A stretch of DNA of 5,386 nucleotides from Rickettsiales bacterium (GCA_017477855.1 JAFUUN010000007.1:1-5386), one strand, 5' to 3'. Counted from the first letter of the stretch, positions 1-5,304 are shown. The notes: generated by a model from the letters alone, not told the origin. Made by a program: numbers and translations.

Positions 1-106
1 CCCCAATGCTTTGAAGGTAGAGGATTGATTTTAATTTGCAAGAAATATTCAAATAAAAAAAATCTCTCAAATTGTCAACAGCCCTATCAAACTAAAATAA
101 TTCTCG

Positions 107-139
107 GTTGTGTTGCCCAAAAGCCACCGTCCCCGCGGT
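107..139 (+). repeat. Degenerate trace of the GC-rich repeat's left end
   Basis: The stretch starts GTTGTGTTGCCC, continues with GCCAC and ends CGCGGT. These blocks occur in the same order as in the left end of the full copy at 1048 (GTTGTGCTGCCC, GCCAC, CGCGGT), but two single-base gaps and several mismatches are needed to align the rest. It has no T-run behind it and no right end. It is either an old decayed copy or a chance similarity. Confidence 0.4.
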
Positions 140-157
140 ATATCCTTGTAATGTACC

Positions 158-199
158 TTGACAATAATCTAAACCCTCTTCCAGTCAATCATATTTCTG
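158..199 (+). promoter_or_regulatory. Putative promoter of the signal peptidase gene
   Basis: A perfect sigma70 -35 hexamer, TTGACA, lies at 158-163, 42 bp upstream of the ATG at 200. The ten bases CCTTGACAAT are identical to those in the virB4 promoter copies at 2372 and 2713. No convincing -10 box sits at the usual spacing (bases around 180-187 are ...TTCCAGTC...), so the call depends on the -35 and on the shared sequence. If it is used, the transcript would start only a few bases before the ATG, which fits the absence of a Shine-Dalgarno sequence. Confidence 0.4.
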
Positions 200-1045
200 A
201 TGAGTGATAGTAAGAGCAGAAGTAAAAACTGGAAGTCAAAAAAAACAAAACAAGATTGGTTGGAGAGAATGCTTCTTGCCAAAGGAGTAGATGGGCGCGC
301 AGCAAAGATTGCTTGTTCAATCAAAAACAACGTGATGATTGTGGTGTATGCTCTTATCCTAACTTTCACATTCAAGACGTTCTTCTATGATAACTTCAAG
401 ATACCATCTGGTTCAATGAACCCGTTGCTACTTAACGGAGACAGAGTGCTTGTCAACAAGTTCTATTATGGATATACCAGATTTTCCTTTCCGTTTGGAT
501 TAATGAAGTTCAAGGGACGCATTTTATCCAACCGCACACCACAGCGCGGGGAAATTGTGGTCTTCAAGCTTCCACAAGAGGAGGATACGGATATTTTCTA
601 CATTAAGCGCATCGTTGGTTTGCCTGGGGATAAAATCCAAGTAAAGAAGGGAATGTTATATGTCAATGACAAGCCAGCTACATATTACGAGCAAGGGGTC
701 TTGGAGGCAGAAAGTGCAACCAACCACAATGCTTTTCCATCAATGAAATATACAGAGGTCAACAATAATGGATATTCATATAGCGTGCTGGTGAGTGATC
801 CACGTTCATTGGTGGGGAATACAGGGGCATATATTGTTCCAGAAGGATATTATTTTATGATGGGGGACAACAGGGACAACTCCAAGGATAGCCGCTTTGC
901 TGACTTTGGGCCTATACCATTTACGCATATCATCGGCAGAGCAGAGAGAATATTCTTCTCCACGGCAAACGGACAGTTTAACTACAATAGAATATTTGCA
1001 AACATTCAGGCGGTTTATAACGCGGAGTTTGACAGTGAGAATTAG
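200..1045 (+). CDS. lepB: Signal peptidase I
   Basis: Type I signal peptidase of 281 residues, a Ser/Lys protease (family S26) that cleaves signal peptides from exported proteins on the outer face of the inner membrane. The N-terminus is basic and cytoplasmic (about 1-43), followed by one membrane segment (about 44-62). The catalytic serine is S72 in IPSGSM (68-73). The general base is K136 in YIKRIVGLPGD (134-144). The conserved GDNRDNSKDSR lies at 222-232, followed by FGPIP and the IGRAERIFFS strand (245-254). The insert FSFPFG...GRI...RGEIVVFKLP (95-125) is of alphaproteobacterial type. All boxes are intact, so it should be active. The ATG at 200 is chosen because the next Met (residue 24) leaves little N-terminal sequence before the membrane segment; no Shine-Dalgarno is visible. 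The rnc and era genes that follow lepB in many proteobacteria are absent; a GC-rich repeat with a terminator-like hairpin begins 2 bp after the stop. A second, diverged lepB 3' end lies at 2450-2515. Confidence 0.95.
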   Translation: MSDSKSRSKNWKSKKTKQDWLERMLLAKGVDGRAAKIACSIKNNVMIVVYALILTFTFKTFFYDNFKIPSGSMNPLLLNGDRVLVNKFYYGYTRFSFPFGLMKFKGRILSNRTPQRGEIVVFKLPQEEDTDIFYIKRIVGLPGDKIQVKKGMLYVNDKPATYYEQGVLEAESATNHNAFPSMKYTEVNNNGYSYSVLVSDPRSLVGNTGAYIVPEGYYFMMGDNRDNSKDSRFADFGPIPFTHIIGRAERIFFSTANGQFNYNRIFANIQAVYNAEFDSEN

Positions 1046-1047
1046 GT

Positions 1048-1154
1048 GTTGTGCTGCCCGAGGCCACGCCCTCGCGGTTTTTTATCTCCTCGCTCCACAG
1101 CCCTCACTCCGCTCGGGCTCCGCTCGGAGTAAAAACTCGCTCCGCCCAGCGCAA
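1048..1154 (+). repeat. GC-rich intergenic repeat, full copy 1
   Basis: A repeat of about 107 bp that starts 2 bp after the lepB stop. The left end is GTTGTGCTGCCC followed by GAGGCCACGCCCTCGCGG and a T-run. The middle is a variable hairpin-rich part (CTCGGGCTCCGCTCGGAG). The right end is CTCGCTCCGCCCAGCGCAA. The outer ends are nearly inverted repeats (GTTGYGC...GCGCAAC in the family). The same ends recur at 2518-2626 and, inverted, at 5305-5386, with fragments at 1273-1289 and 1386-1418. It is far richer in GC than the genes. It resembles REP/palindromic-element families or a small non-autonomous element; I cannot name the family. Confidence 0.85.
1057..1083 (+). terminator. Rho-independent terminator behind lepB
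   Basis: The arm CGAGG (1059-1063) pairs with CCTCG (1070-1074) around a six-base loop CCACGC. The stem extends by CC/GG (1057-1058 with 1076-1077) past one bulged C, and six T residues follow (1078-1083). It sits 12 bp after the lepB stop and forms the left part of the GC-rich repeat, so the repeat probably supplies the terminator of this gene. Confidence 0.7.
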
Positions 1155-1272
1155 TAATAATTGACAAAAAGAAGATTAACTTGCGCAAACATAAAGCACT
1201 TTTAAAACCAGCACTGCCAAACAATGATGCTTGGAAAAACGCTCCGCGCCTCTCCGCTCCTCGCACAAACCA

Positions 1273-1289
1273 GCTCCGCGCTGCGCAAC
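1273..1289 (+). repeat. Right-end fragment of the GC-rich repeat
   Basis: Seventeen bases, GCTCCGCGCTGCGCAAC, are identical to the right end of the full copy at 2610-2626. The preceding 40 bp (from about 1240) contain similar CTCCGC/CTCCTCG modules, so this may be the remains of the right half of a copy whose left half is lost or diverged. Confidence 0.65.
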
Positions 1290-1385
1290 AATCCCAGTCC
1301 AATTCGGGGAGTAACCAAGCACAAAGCACAGGAACAAGTTGTCTCGTTTCACGTAATTCTCTGTTAAAACATGCCACCAGTTTAT

Positions 1386-1418
1386 GTTGTGCCGCCTGCG
1401 GCCACGCCTTTGTGGTTT
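1386..1418 (+). repeat. Left-end fragment of the GC-rich repeat
   Basis: This 33-bp stretch matches the left end of the full copy at 1048-1080 at 27 of 33 positions without gaps (starts GTTGTGCCGCC, contains GCGGCCACGCC, ends GTGGTTT). The changes break most of the hairpin stem and the T-run is interrupted, so it is probably no longer a good terminator. No right end follows; the promoter of the coiled-coil gene begins 15 bp later. Confidence 0.65.
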
Positions 1419-1433
1419 GTATTTCTTTAATAG

Positions 1434-1461
1434 TTGACTATTTTACAATTTTTGATAGAAT
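1434..1461 (+). promoter_or_regulatory. Sigma70-like promoter of the coiled-coil gene
   Basis: TTGACT (1434-1439; 5 of 6 to consensus) and TAGAAT (1456-1461; 5 of 6) are separated by 16 bp of AT-rich sequence. The predicted transcript start is about 1468, giving a leader of roughly 19 bases before the ATG at 1487. This is the best-formed promoter in the window. Confidence 0.7.
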
Positions 1462-1486
1462 ACATCTGCTTTAAACGTTTGTTGAT

Positions 1487-2323
1487 ATGATGGGAAAACG
1501 TATTGGTAATTTTGTGCACACGCAGGTCTGGAATGATTTTGTTTATACAGAGATACAACAGAAAAATAAACAATTGAAAGAAGACAAGGCAAGGTTGCAA
1601 CAAGAAAACAAAAACTTGTCAAAAGAAATTGAAGAATTGCGTGTACAAAATGGTAATTTTGAACAACTCCAAGAGGAAAACGGGTGGCTGAACAATCAAA
1701 ATAGTGGACTACAACAGACTATTGCGTCTCTACAAAAACAACTTGTGATACAAGAGGCTCAGATTGATAAATTGACAAAAGAAGGTCAGCGCAAGCAAAA
1801 CGACATTGACGCACTGCAAAACAGTGTGCAGCAACTGACATTAATGAATCAAAAACCGATGGATCATGGTGGGGCGCCGAACTACAATATGCATAGTCCT
1901 CTATCTCAGAATAACGAGTTGTTGGCAAAGATTCATGAGTCGCAGGACGCAAGTAAATGGCAAGACGCGTCAACACAAACTGGTTTTGAAAGCGAAAAAG
2001 AAGATGAAAAGGAGGATAAAAAAGAAGATAAAAAGGAAGAAGAAGATAAAAAGGACCAACCACACACACGGATAAATATGGCTGGTATCGAAATATTGAA
2101 AGAAGAGCGCACAGAGGAATATTATAAAAATAAAATGAAAAAACAAAAAAAGAAAAACAAGAAAAAAAATAACAAAAGAAAAACAAATCAACAAAATCAA
2201 CAAGAGAACAGGTGGAACAATGCAGACCAGTGGGGCGATGACGAATACACGATTAAACGCGTCTATGGCGGTAATAAAGCAAAGTACAACCATGGTGGCT
2301 ACGGAAAAAGAGGTTATCAATAA
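1487..2323 (+). CDS. Hydrophilic coiled-coil protein of unknown function
   Basis: I do not recognise this 278-residue protein. It has no signal peptide or membrane segment. Residues about 22-120 form a long predicted coiled coil with heptad-like Leu/Ile spacing and abundant Gln, Glu, Lys and Asn. A short linker (121-158) leads to ASTQT (161-165), which resembles the eukaryotic dynein light chain LC8 anchor. A Glu/Asp/Lys tract follows (169-189). Residues 214-232 are a lysine-rich block (KKQKKKNKKKNNKRK at 218-232) that could bind nucleic acid or act as a nuclear localisation signal. The tail is rich in Gly, Tyr and Asn (GGYGKRGYQ at the end). ATG occurs at both 1487 and 1490 and either could be the start; no Shine-Dalgarno is visible. 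It has its own promoter and lies 438 bp before the VirB4-like gene. It might be a secreted or structural protein, but low-complexity composition makes any homology risky. That it is a real gene is likely: the frame is long, there is a promoter, and the heptads are coherent. Confidence 0.8.
   Translation: MMGKRIGNFVHTQVWNDFVYTEIQQKNKQLKEDKARLQQENKNLSKEIEELRVQNGNFEQLQEENGWLNNQNSGLQQTIASLQKQLVIQEAQIDKLTKEGQRKQNDIDALQNSVQQLTLMNQKPMDHGGAPNYNMHSPLSQNNELLAKIHESQDASKWQDASTQTGFESEKEDEKEDKKEDKKEEEDKKDQPHTRINMAGIEILKEERTEEYYKNKMKKQKKKNKKKNNKRKTNQQNQQENRWNNADQWGDDEYTIKRVYGGNKAKYNHGGYGKRGYQ
2005..2055 (+). repeat. Imperfect short tandem repeat coding for Glu/Asp/Lys
   Basis: Purine-rich units encode EDEKEDKKEDKKEEEDKKD. 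The 15-mer AGAAGATAAAAAGGA occurs at 2023-2037 and again at 2041-2055, 18 bp apart, so gain or loss of a unit would stay in frame. Downstream (about 2127-2180) there are several A-runs of 6 to 8 bases in the lysine-rich region, which could slip and cause frameshifts. Confidence 0.6.
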
Positions 2324-2369
2324 GAGAGTCTGTTTTATTGCTATTTTCTGCAAGTTTTTTTGTTTTAAT
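2324..2369 (+). other. Downstream flank of the coiled-coil gene
   Basis: T-rich sequence follows the stop, including seven T residues at 2355-2361. I see no convincing GC-rich stem before it, so an intrinsic terminator is not supported here. Confidence 0.3.
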
Positions 2370-2449
2370 CCCCTTGACAATTAACAAAAATTGCTGATTT
2401 TCTGTTGAAGCTATTTACACATGCTGGGCAACATAAACGGCAAATTCAA
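2370..2449 (+). repeat. 80-bp direct repeat, copy A (promoter and start of virB4-like gene)
   Basis: This segment is identical at all 80 positions to 2711-2790. It carries CCCCTTGACAAT, the spacer, the sequence before the start codon, the ATG (2421) and the first nine codons plus two bases of the virB4-like gene (MLGNINGKF). To the right, homology to virB4 stops abruptly at 2450 and signal-peptidase-like sequence begins. To the left, similarity ends just before the CCCC at 2370. Confidence 0.95.
2374..2402 (+). promoter_or_regulatory. Duplicated virB4 promoter, copy A
   Basis: TTGACA (2374-2379) is followed at 17 bp by an AT-rich but poor -10 candidate (ATTTTC, 2397-2402). It is identical to the copy in front of the intact gene. 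If active, it would drive only the chimeric remnant and would meet the terminator-like hairpin at 2527-2552. Confidence 0.4.
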
Positions 2450-2515
2450 AATTTCAATAGAATACTTGCAAACATTCAGGCGATTTACAATGAGGAGTTT
2501 GATGTTGAGAACTAG
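2421..2515 (+). pseudogene. Chimeric remnant: virB4 start fused to lepB 3' end
   Basis: Bases 2421-2449 are the first codons of the virB4-like gene. Bases 2455-2515 match the 3' end of lepB (985-1045) at 52 of 61 positions and include the TAG stop. In the lepB frame the remnant reads NRILANIQAIYNEEFDVEN; the intact gene has NRIFANIQAVYNAEFDSEN. Four changed codons are synonymous and four change the amino acid, so the donor had diverged as a coding gene before it was broken. The two parts are not in the same frame: the virB4 frame runs on through the repeat to 2639 as a 72-codon meaningless tail. The join lies where virB4 (NGKF) and lepB (NGQF) resemble each other, which may have guided the recombination. 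It is not a functional gene of either kind. Confidence 0.85.
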
Positions 2516-2517
2516 AT

Positions 2518-2626
2518 GTTGCGCTGCCCGAGGCCACGCCCTCGCGGTTTTTCATCTCCTCGCTCAATCCGCCCTCGCTGCGCTCGGGCTCCGCTCGGAG
2601 AAAAAACTCGCTCCGCGCTGCGCAAC
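2518..2626 (+). repeat. GC-rich intergenic repeat, full copy 2
   Basis: A copy of about 109 bp that begins 2 bp after the stop of the lepB remnant, the same position copy 1 has behind the intact gene. The left end is GTTGCGCTGCCC, then GAGGCCACGCCCTCGCGG and TTTTT. The right end is CTCGCTCCGCGCTGCGCAAC. The outermost seven bases are perfect inverted repeats (GTTGCGC...GCGCAAC). The middle (CTGCGCTCGGGCTCCGCTCGGAG) differs from copy 1 while the ends are conserved. Confidence 0.85.
2527..2552 (+). terminator. Terminator-like hairpin in repeat copy 2
   Basis: The same stem as at 1057-1083 (CGAGG pairing with CCTCG, extended by CC/GG past one bulged C) is followed by five T residues. Here it lies behind the pseudogene and would stop transcription from promoter copy A. 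Confidence 0.6.
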
Positions 2627-2710
2627 ATTACTTTTGTAATTTCAAAGTCAATACAAAAATTTAACAGAGCTTTTATTTTCCATACAAAATTCTAATTATA
2701 ACAGCATAAA
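2627..2710. other. AT-rich spacer between repeat copy 2 and promoter copy B
   Basis: No gene is present. A perfect small inverted repeat, ATTAC-TTTT-GTAAT, lies at 2627-2640 directly after the repeat end. A loose direct repeat of ATACAAAA...TTATAACAG type follows (about 2651-2667 and 2682-2704). Neither has a clear function. Confidence 0.4.
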
Positions 2711-2790
2711 CCCCTTGACAATTAACAAAAATTGCTGATTTTCTGTTGAAGCTATTTACACATGCTGGGCAACATAAACGGCAAATTCAA
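2711..2790 (+). repeat. 80-bp direct repeat, copy B (in front of intact virB4-like gene)
   Basis: This is the exact partner of 2370-2449, 341 bp downstream. It covers the promoter region and the first nine codons plus two bases of the intact gene. Recombination between the two copies would delete 341 bp and leave one normal promoter and start. Confidence 0.95.
2715..2743 (+). promoter_or_regulatory. Putative promoter of the VirB4-like gene
   Basis: A perfect TTGACA at 2715-2720 lies 47 bp before the ATG at 2762. The -10 candidate at 17-bp spacing (ATTTTC, 2738-2743) is weak. It shares CCTTGACAAT with the signal peptidase promoter. The implied leader is only about 10 bases. Confidence 0.45.
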
Positions 2791-5275
2791 GAAGGCGAAG
2801 GCAGCGATAAAGAAAAAGCAGGAAGAGTTAAATCTCAAAAAGCTCAAAGATGGGGTTTTCCCTTATGCATGTCTGGTCGCAGATGACGTGATGCTAACGA
2901 AGAACGGTGAGGTCTTCCAGATGATTGAAATTCTGTTGGATGATTTCAAGGACAATCAGGAAGGCGGACTACGCGAACACATAAGAAAAGCTATTGACTA
3001 TAACTCTGGTAGTTTGAATACAGCATTTTGGATACAGACAGTTAAAAAGAGGAAGGTCAATATTACAAAAAAAAACAATGCTAACAGCAAATTGTTCTTG
3101 AAGAAAATTAGTCAAACAGCAGAAATGAATGAAAACTCACTCAATAACTATTCTACATACATTTACATCACAGTCATTAAGCAAGGAACAACTTTCAAAT
3201 TACAGCCAAAGAAAATCAAGGATTACTTTTTTGCTACATTTTTGAATTATACACACGATCAATTTGTGCAGAAGATAATTGGTGATGTTCGTAAGACAAC
3301 GGAGAATATAGTTAGCATGTTGGCGCAATATCGGCCAAAAATATTGGGTGTCAGGCGCGGTGATGGATGTGAATATTCTGAACTGATTGAAAAGTTGTAT
3401 TTTTTGATCAATTTTGAAGATAAACAGCAGGTTGTCCGACCAATAGATGTGACGCATTGTGTAAATACTGGGCACTATATGTTCCAGAATGGCATCATTG
3501 CAATGAAAAGTGGGCTTACAAATAGGATGAAGATGGGAATGGCATTCTCATTTAAGGAAGTGCCAAGAATTACAATGCCAAATGTGTCGGATATAGTCAA
3601 TAATACCAGGGCGGAAATGGTGATTACAGAATATGTAACATACATAGACCAAAAGCGTGCAGCAGCACAATTTAGCGAACAAAAAGAGTTTTTGCAGAAA
3701 AAAGATGACAAAATATTTCAAGAGAAAGTTGGGCTATCCTTTCTGGATGACAATGTCAATGCAAAATATTGTAAATCATCAATATCTGTTCTGATTTTTG
3801 GAAATAGTTATAATGAGTTGCAGTCATTTGTGGCCGAAGCCATTGATTTGTTTTCCAAACATGGGATTGTCATGGCAAGGGAGGATGTAAGTGCGGAGCG
3901 TTGCTACTATTCCATGATGCCGGCAAATTTTACATTCACACAACGTCTTACGGTTCATGACGCAAAAGAGATTGGTTGTTTTTGCTATTCATATCATCCA
4001 CAGGACTGTGACGCAACTGTTTATCTCAATGACCGTGTGCTGTTTAATATTGGGACATTGAAGGGAAATCCTGTTCCGATTGGTTTTGATAAACAGAAGC
4101 CAAATACGATTATGGGCGGACGCGAAGGAAGTGGTAAAACTGTTTTTTCAAACTTCATGGCCGCGTCCTATTTGGAGGAGGTTGATGCTAATTTGTATAT
4201 CATTGAGTTTAATTGCCATTCGCGTGCATTTATTGAAGCCATGGAGGGTCAATGGTTTAGGGTATCAATGGATAAACAAAATCACACAGCGCAGATGAAT
4301 TTACTTGATTTGGGAATATTCGGTGAGTATAAATCACAGAAGGAGAGCTATCTTTTTGACAGTTTGTCATTGTTGTTGTCTGCAAATAACGTTCTGGTGA
4401 CGCCAGAGATGACAACTGAACTCCATGATGCAATAGACCAAATCATTGAATTGCACGGGCAAAATCCACGCATTGCATTGCACGATGTGAGGAACATCTT
4501 GGATAAATATTCAATCGGGCAAGAGCTGAATGTGTGGCATTCTATTGGTAAGTATTACCACCTGTTTGATAATAGGGACAACATCTTTGAGAAGAGCAAT
4601 GGCTTGATGGCAATACATATTGATGAAACAGTTGCAAGTAAGTCATTGATTTTGGCTTCTGTTATGAATAATTTGATGACGAATATAACTCAACGCGCAA
4701 GTAAGACGGGCAAACCAACAATCATCATCATGGAGGAGCCATTCCTTGCGTTGGGAAATGCTTTCTTCAAGACAAAGCTCAACAGGATGTTGGAGTTTAT
4801 GGCGGCAAATAAGATTTTCTGCATATTCAAAATTGCTGACTTTGAGCGTGCCAATTCAACCATTGTGGATTTTGGACAGCTTGTCAATTCATGTGGTTTG
4901 CAGATACACATAGCTAACAAATTTGCGGACAAAGAATATGGAAAAGTCTTTCACTTGGAAAAGTTGGACTATATGGCGGTCAAAACCCTGGCAATGTATG
5001 AGGGGCGGAACATGCTTGTCAAACAGAGGTCTGGAATGTACTCATGTGCGTTTGACTTGAAGCGCTATAAGAAAACACTTAGTTTGTTGTCTGACAGGAT
5101 TGAAGCCCAGACAAAGATATTGGCAATTAAAGACACTCTGCAAACAGAGAGTGTTGACCGTTGGCTCACGGCTTACTATGGCGACTTTGATACCAATAGC
5201 GACGAAGAGACGCGTCTTGCACTGCAACGTGAGCTGCAAGCTATCAAAGATGTTAGAAGGTTGATGGAGAGTTAG
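2762..5275 (+). CDS. virB4: VirB4-like type IV secretion ATPase, divergent
   Basis: A protein of 837 residues, within the usual VirB4/TrbE/CagE range of about 800. VirB4 is the hexameric inner-membrane-associated ATPase that powers assembly and transport of type IV secretion systems. A lysine-rich N-terminus (9-29) leads to FPYACLVADDVMLTKNGE (33-50), typical of Rickettsiales VirB4 proteins. The N-terminal domain covers about 30-420. Walker A is GREGSGKT (453-460; K459). The region NLYIIEFNCHSRAFIEAMEG (477-496) corresponds to the strand after Walker A. Walker B is IIIMEEPFLAL (654-664) with Glu-Glu at 658-659, where the family normally has Asp-Glu (DEAW). The following strand, IFCIFKIADFERA (685-697), lacks the usual TQ. 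ATPase activity may therefore be altered. The ATG at 2762 is supported by its promoter spacing; no strong Shine-Dalgarno is seen. The usual neighbours virB3 and virB6 are absent, so it is an orphan or a second, specialised copy. The family assignment is firm; membership of a working system is unknown. Confidence 0.88.
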   Translation: MLGNINGKFKKAKAAIKKKQEELNLKKLKDGVFPYACLVADDVMLTKNGEVFQMIEILLDDFKDNQEGGLREHIRKAIDYNSGSLNTAFWIQTVKKRKVNITKKNNANSKLFLKKISQTAEMNENSLNNYSTYIYITVIKQGTTFKLQPKKIKDYFFATFLNYTHDQFVQKIIGDVRKTTENIVSMLAQYRPKILGVRRGDGCEYSELIEKLYFLINFEDKQQVVRPIDVTHCVNTGHYMFQNGIIAMKSGLTNRMKMGMAFSFKEVPRITMPNVSDIVNNTRAEMVITEYVTYIDQKRAAAQFSEQKEFLQKKDDKIFQEKVGLSFLDDNVNAKYCKSSISVLIFGNSYNELQSFVAEAIDLFSKHGIVMAREDVSAERCYYSMMPANFTFTQRLTVHDAKEIGCFCYSYHPQDCDATVYLNDRVLFNIGTLKGNPVPIGFDKQKPNTIMGGREGSGKTVFSNFMAASYLEEVDANLYIIEFNCHSRAFIEAMEGQWFRVSMDKQNHTAQMNLLDLGIFGEYKSQKESYLFDSLSLLLSANNVLVTPEMTTELHDAIDQIIELHGQNPRIALHDVRNILDKYSIGQELNVWHSIGKYYHLFDNRDNIFEKSNGLMAIHIDETVASKSLILASVMNNLMTNITQRASKTGKPTIIIMEEPFLALGNAFFKTKLNRMLEFMAANKIFCIFKIADFERANSTIVDFGQLVNSCGLQIHIANKFADKEYGKVFHLEKLDYMAVKTLAMYEGRNMLVKQRSGMYSCAFDLKRYKKTLSLLSDRIEAQTKILAIKDTLQTESVDRWLTAYYGDFDTNSDEETRLALQRELQAIKDVRRLMES

Positions 5276-5304
5276 GATTTGGTTTCGCGGTGTGGAGTGG
5301 GTTT
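5276..5304. other. Short spacer between virB4-like stop and inverted repeat
   Basis: Twenty-nine bases, rich in G and T, with no hairpin plus T-run on the + strand. Termination of the virB4-like transcript, if intrinsic, would have to use hairpins of the inverted repeat that follows. Confidence 0.3.

Larger units (their letters stand above)
1..199. other. Upstream non-coding lead
   Basis: No complete gene is visible here. One frame reads in from the left edge and stops at 26-28 (ending ...NALKVED), which could be the last codons of an upstream + strand gene; too little is present to identify it. Another frame is open from base 1 to 207 and overlaps the signal peptidase start, but it has no recognisable motif and runs through the promoter-like and repeat-like DNA, so I do not call it. 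The region also holds a weak repeat-like trace at 107-139 and a TTGACA box at 158-163, described separately. Confidence 0.5.
1155..1433. other. Intergenic stretch with repeat fragments, no supported gene
   Basis: The 440 bp between lepB and the coiled-coil gene hold one full repeat, two repeat fragments (1273-1289 and 1386-1418) and unique sequence. Open frames exist on both strands (about 1181-1474 on + and 1042-1377 on -). They run through the repeats, lack a ribosome site or recognisable motif, and have biased Cys/Arg/Ala composition of the kind produced by translating GC-rich palindromes, so I do not call them. A TTGACA at 1161-1166 has no good -10 box behind it. Confidence 0.6.

Noticed and set aside
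1..207. Frame open from the left edge that overlaps the lepB start
   Set aside because: It has no recognisable motif, runs through promoter-like and repeat-like DNA, and another frame with a stop at 26-28 is as plausible for an upstream gene end.
1048..1154. CRISPR array
   Set aside because: Copies are far apart, differ in orientation and length, and have no regular spacers.
897..1157. Open frame overlapping the lepB 3' end and repeat copy 1
   Set aside because: It lies mostly within lepB in another frame. Its tail (CCAARGHALAVF) is a translation of the GC-rich repeat and recurs wherever the repeat does.
1161..1195. Promoter at TTGACA 1161-1166
   Set aside because: No acceptable -10 box and no gene directly downstream; the better promoter for the next gene is at 1434-1461.
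1042..1377. Minus-strand frame of 111 codons between lepB and the coiled-coil gene
   Set aside because: It crosses the repeats, has skewed Cys/Arg/Leu composition, and shows no motif or ribosome site.
1181..1474. Plus-strand frame of 97 codons before the coiled-coil gene
   Set aside because: Non-ATG start, crosses two repeat fragments and the promoter, no recognisable domain.
1970..2380. Long minus-strand frame rich in Phe and Leu that looks like a membrane protein
   Set aside because: It is the antisense of the lysine-rich tract (AAA read as TTT), a composition artefact.
2518..2626. Integron attC site, because of GTT/AAC ends and palindromic structure
   Set aside because: attC sites begin with RYYYAAC and end with GTTRRRY; here the order is reversed, and no integrase is visible.
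2421..2639. 72-codon frame starting at the duplicated virB4 ATG as a real small protein
   Set aside because: After the first ten codons it reads the lepB remnant out of frame and then the repeat, and a terminator-like hairpin lies inside it.
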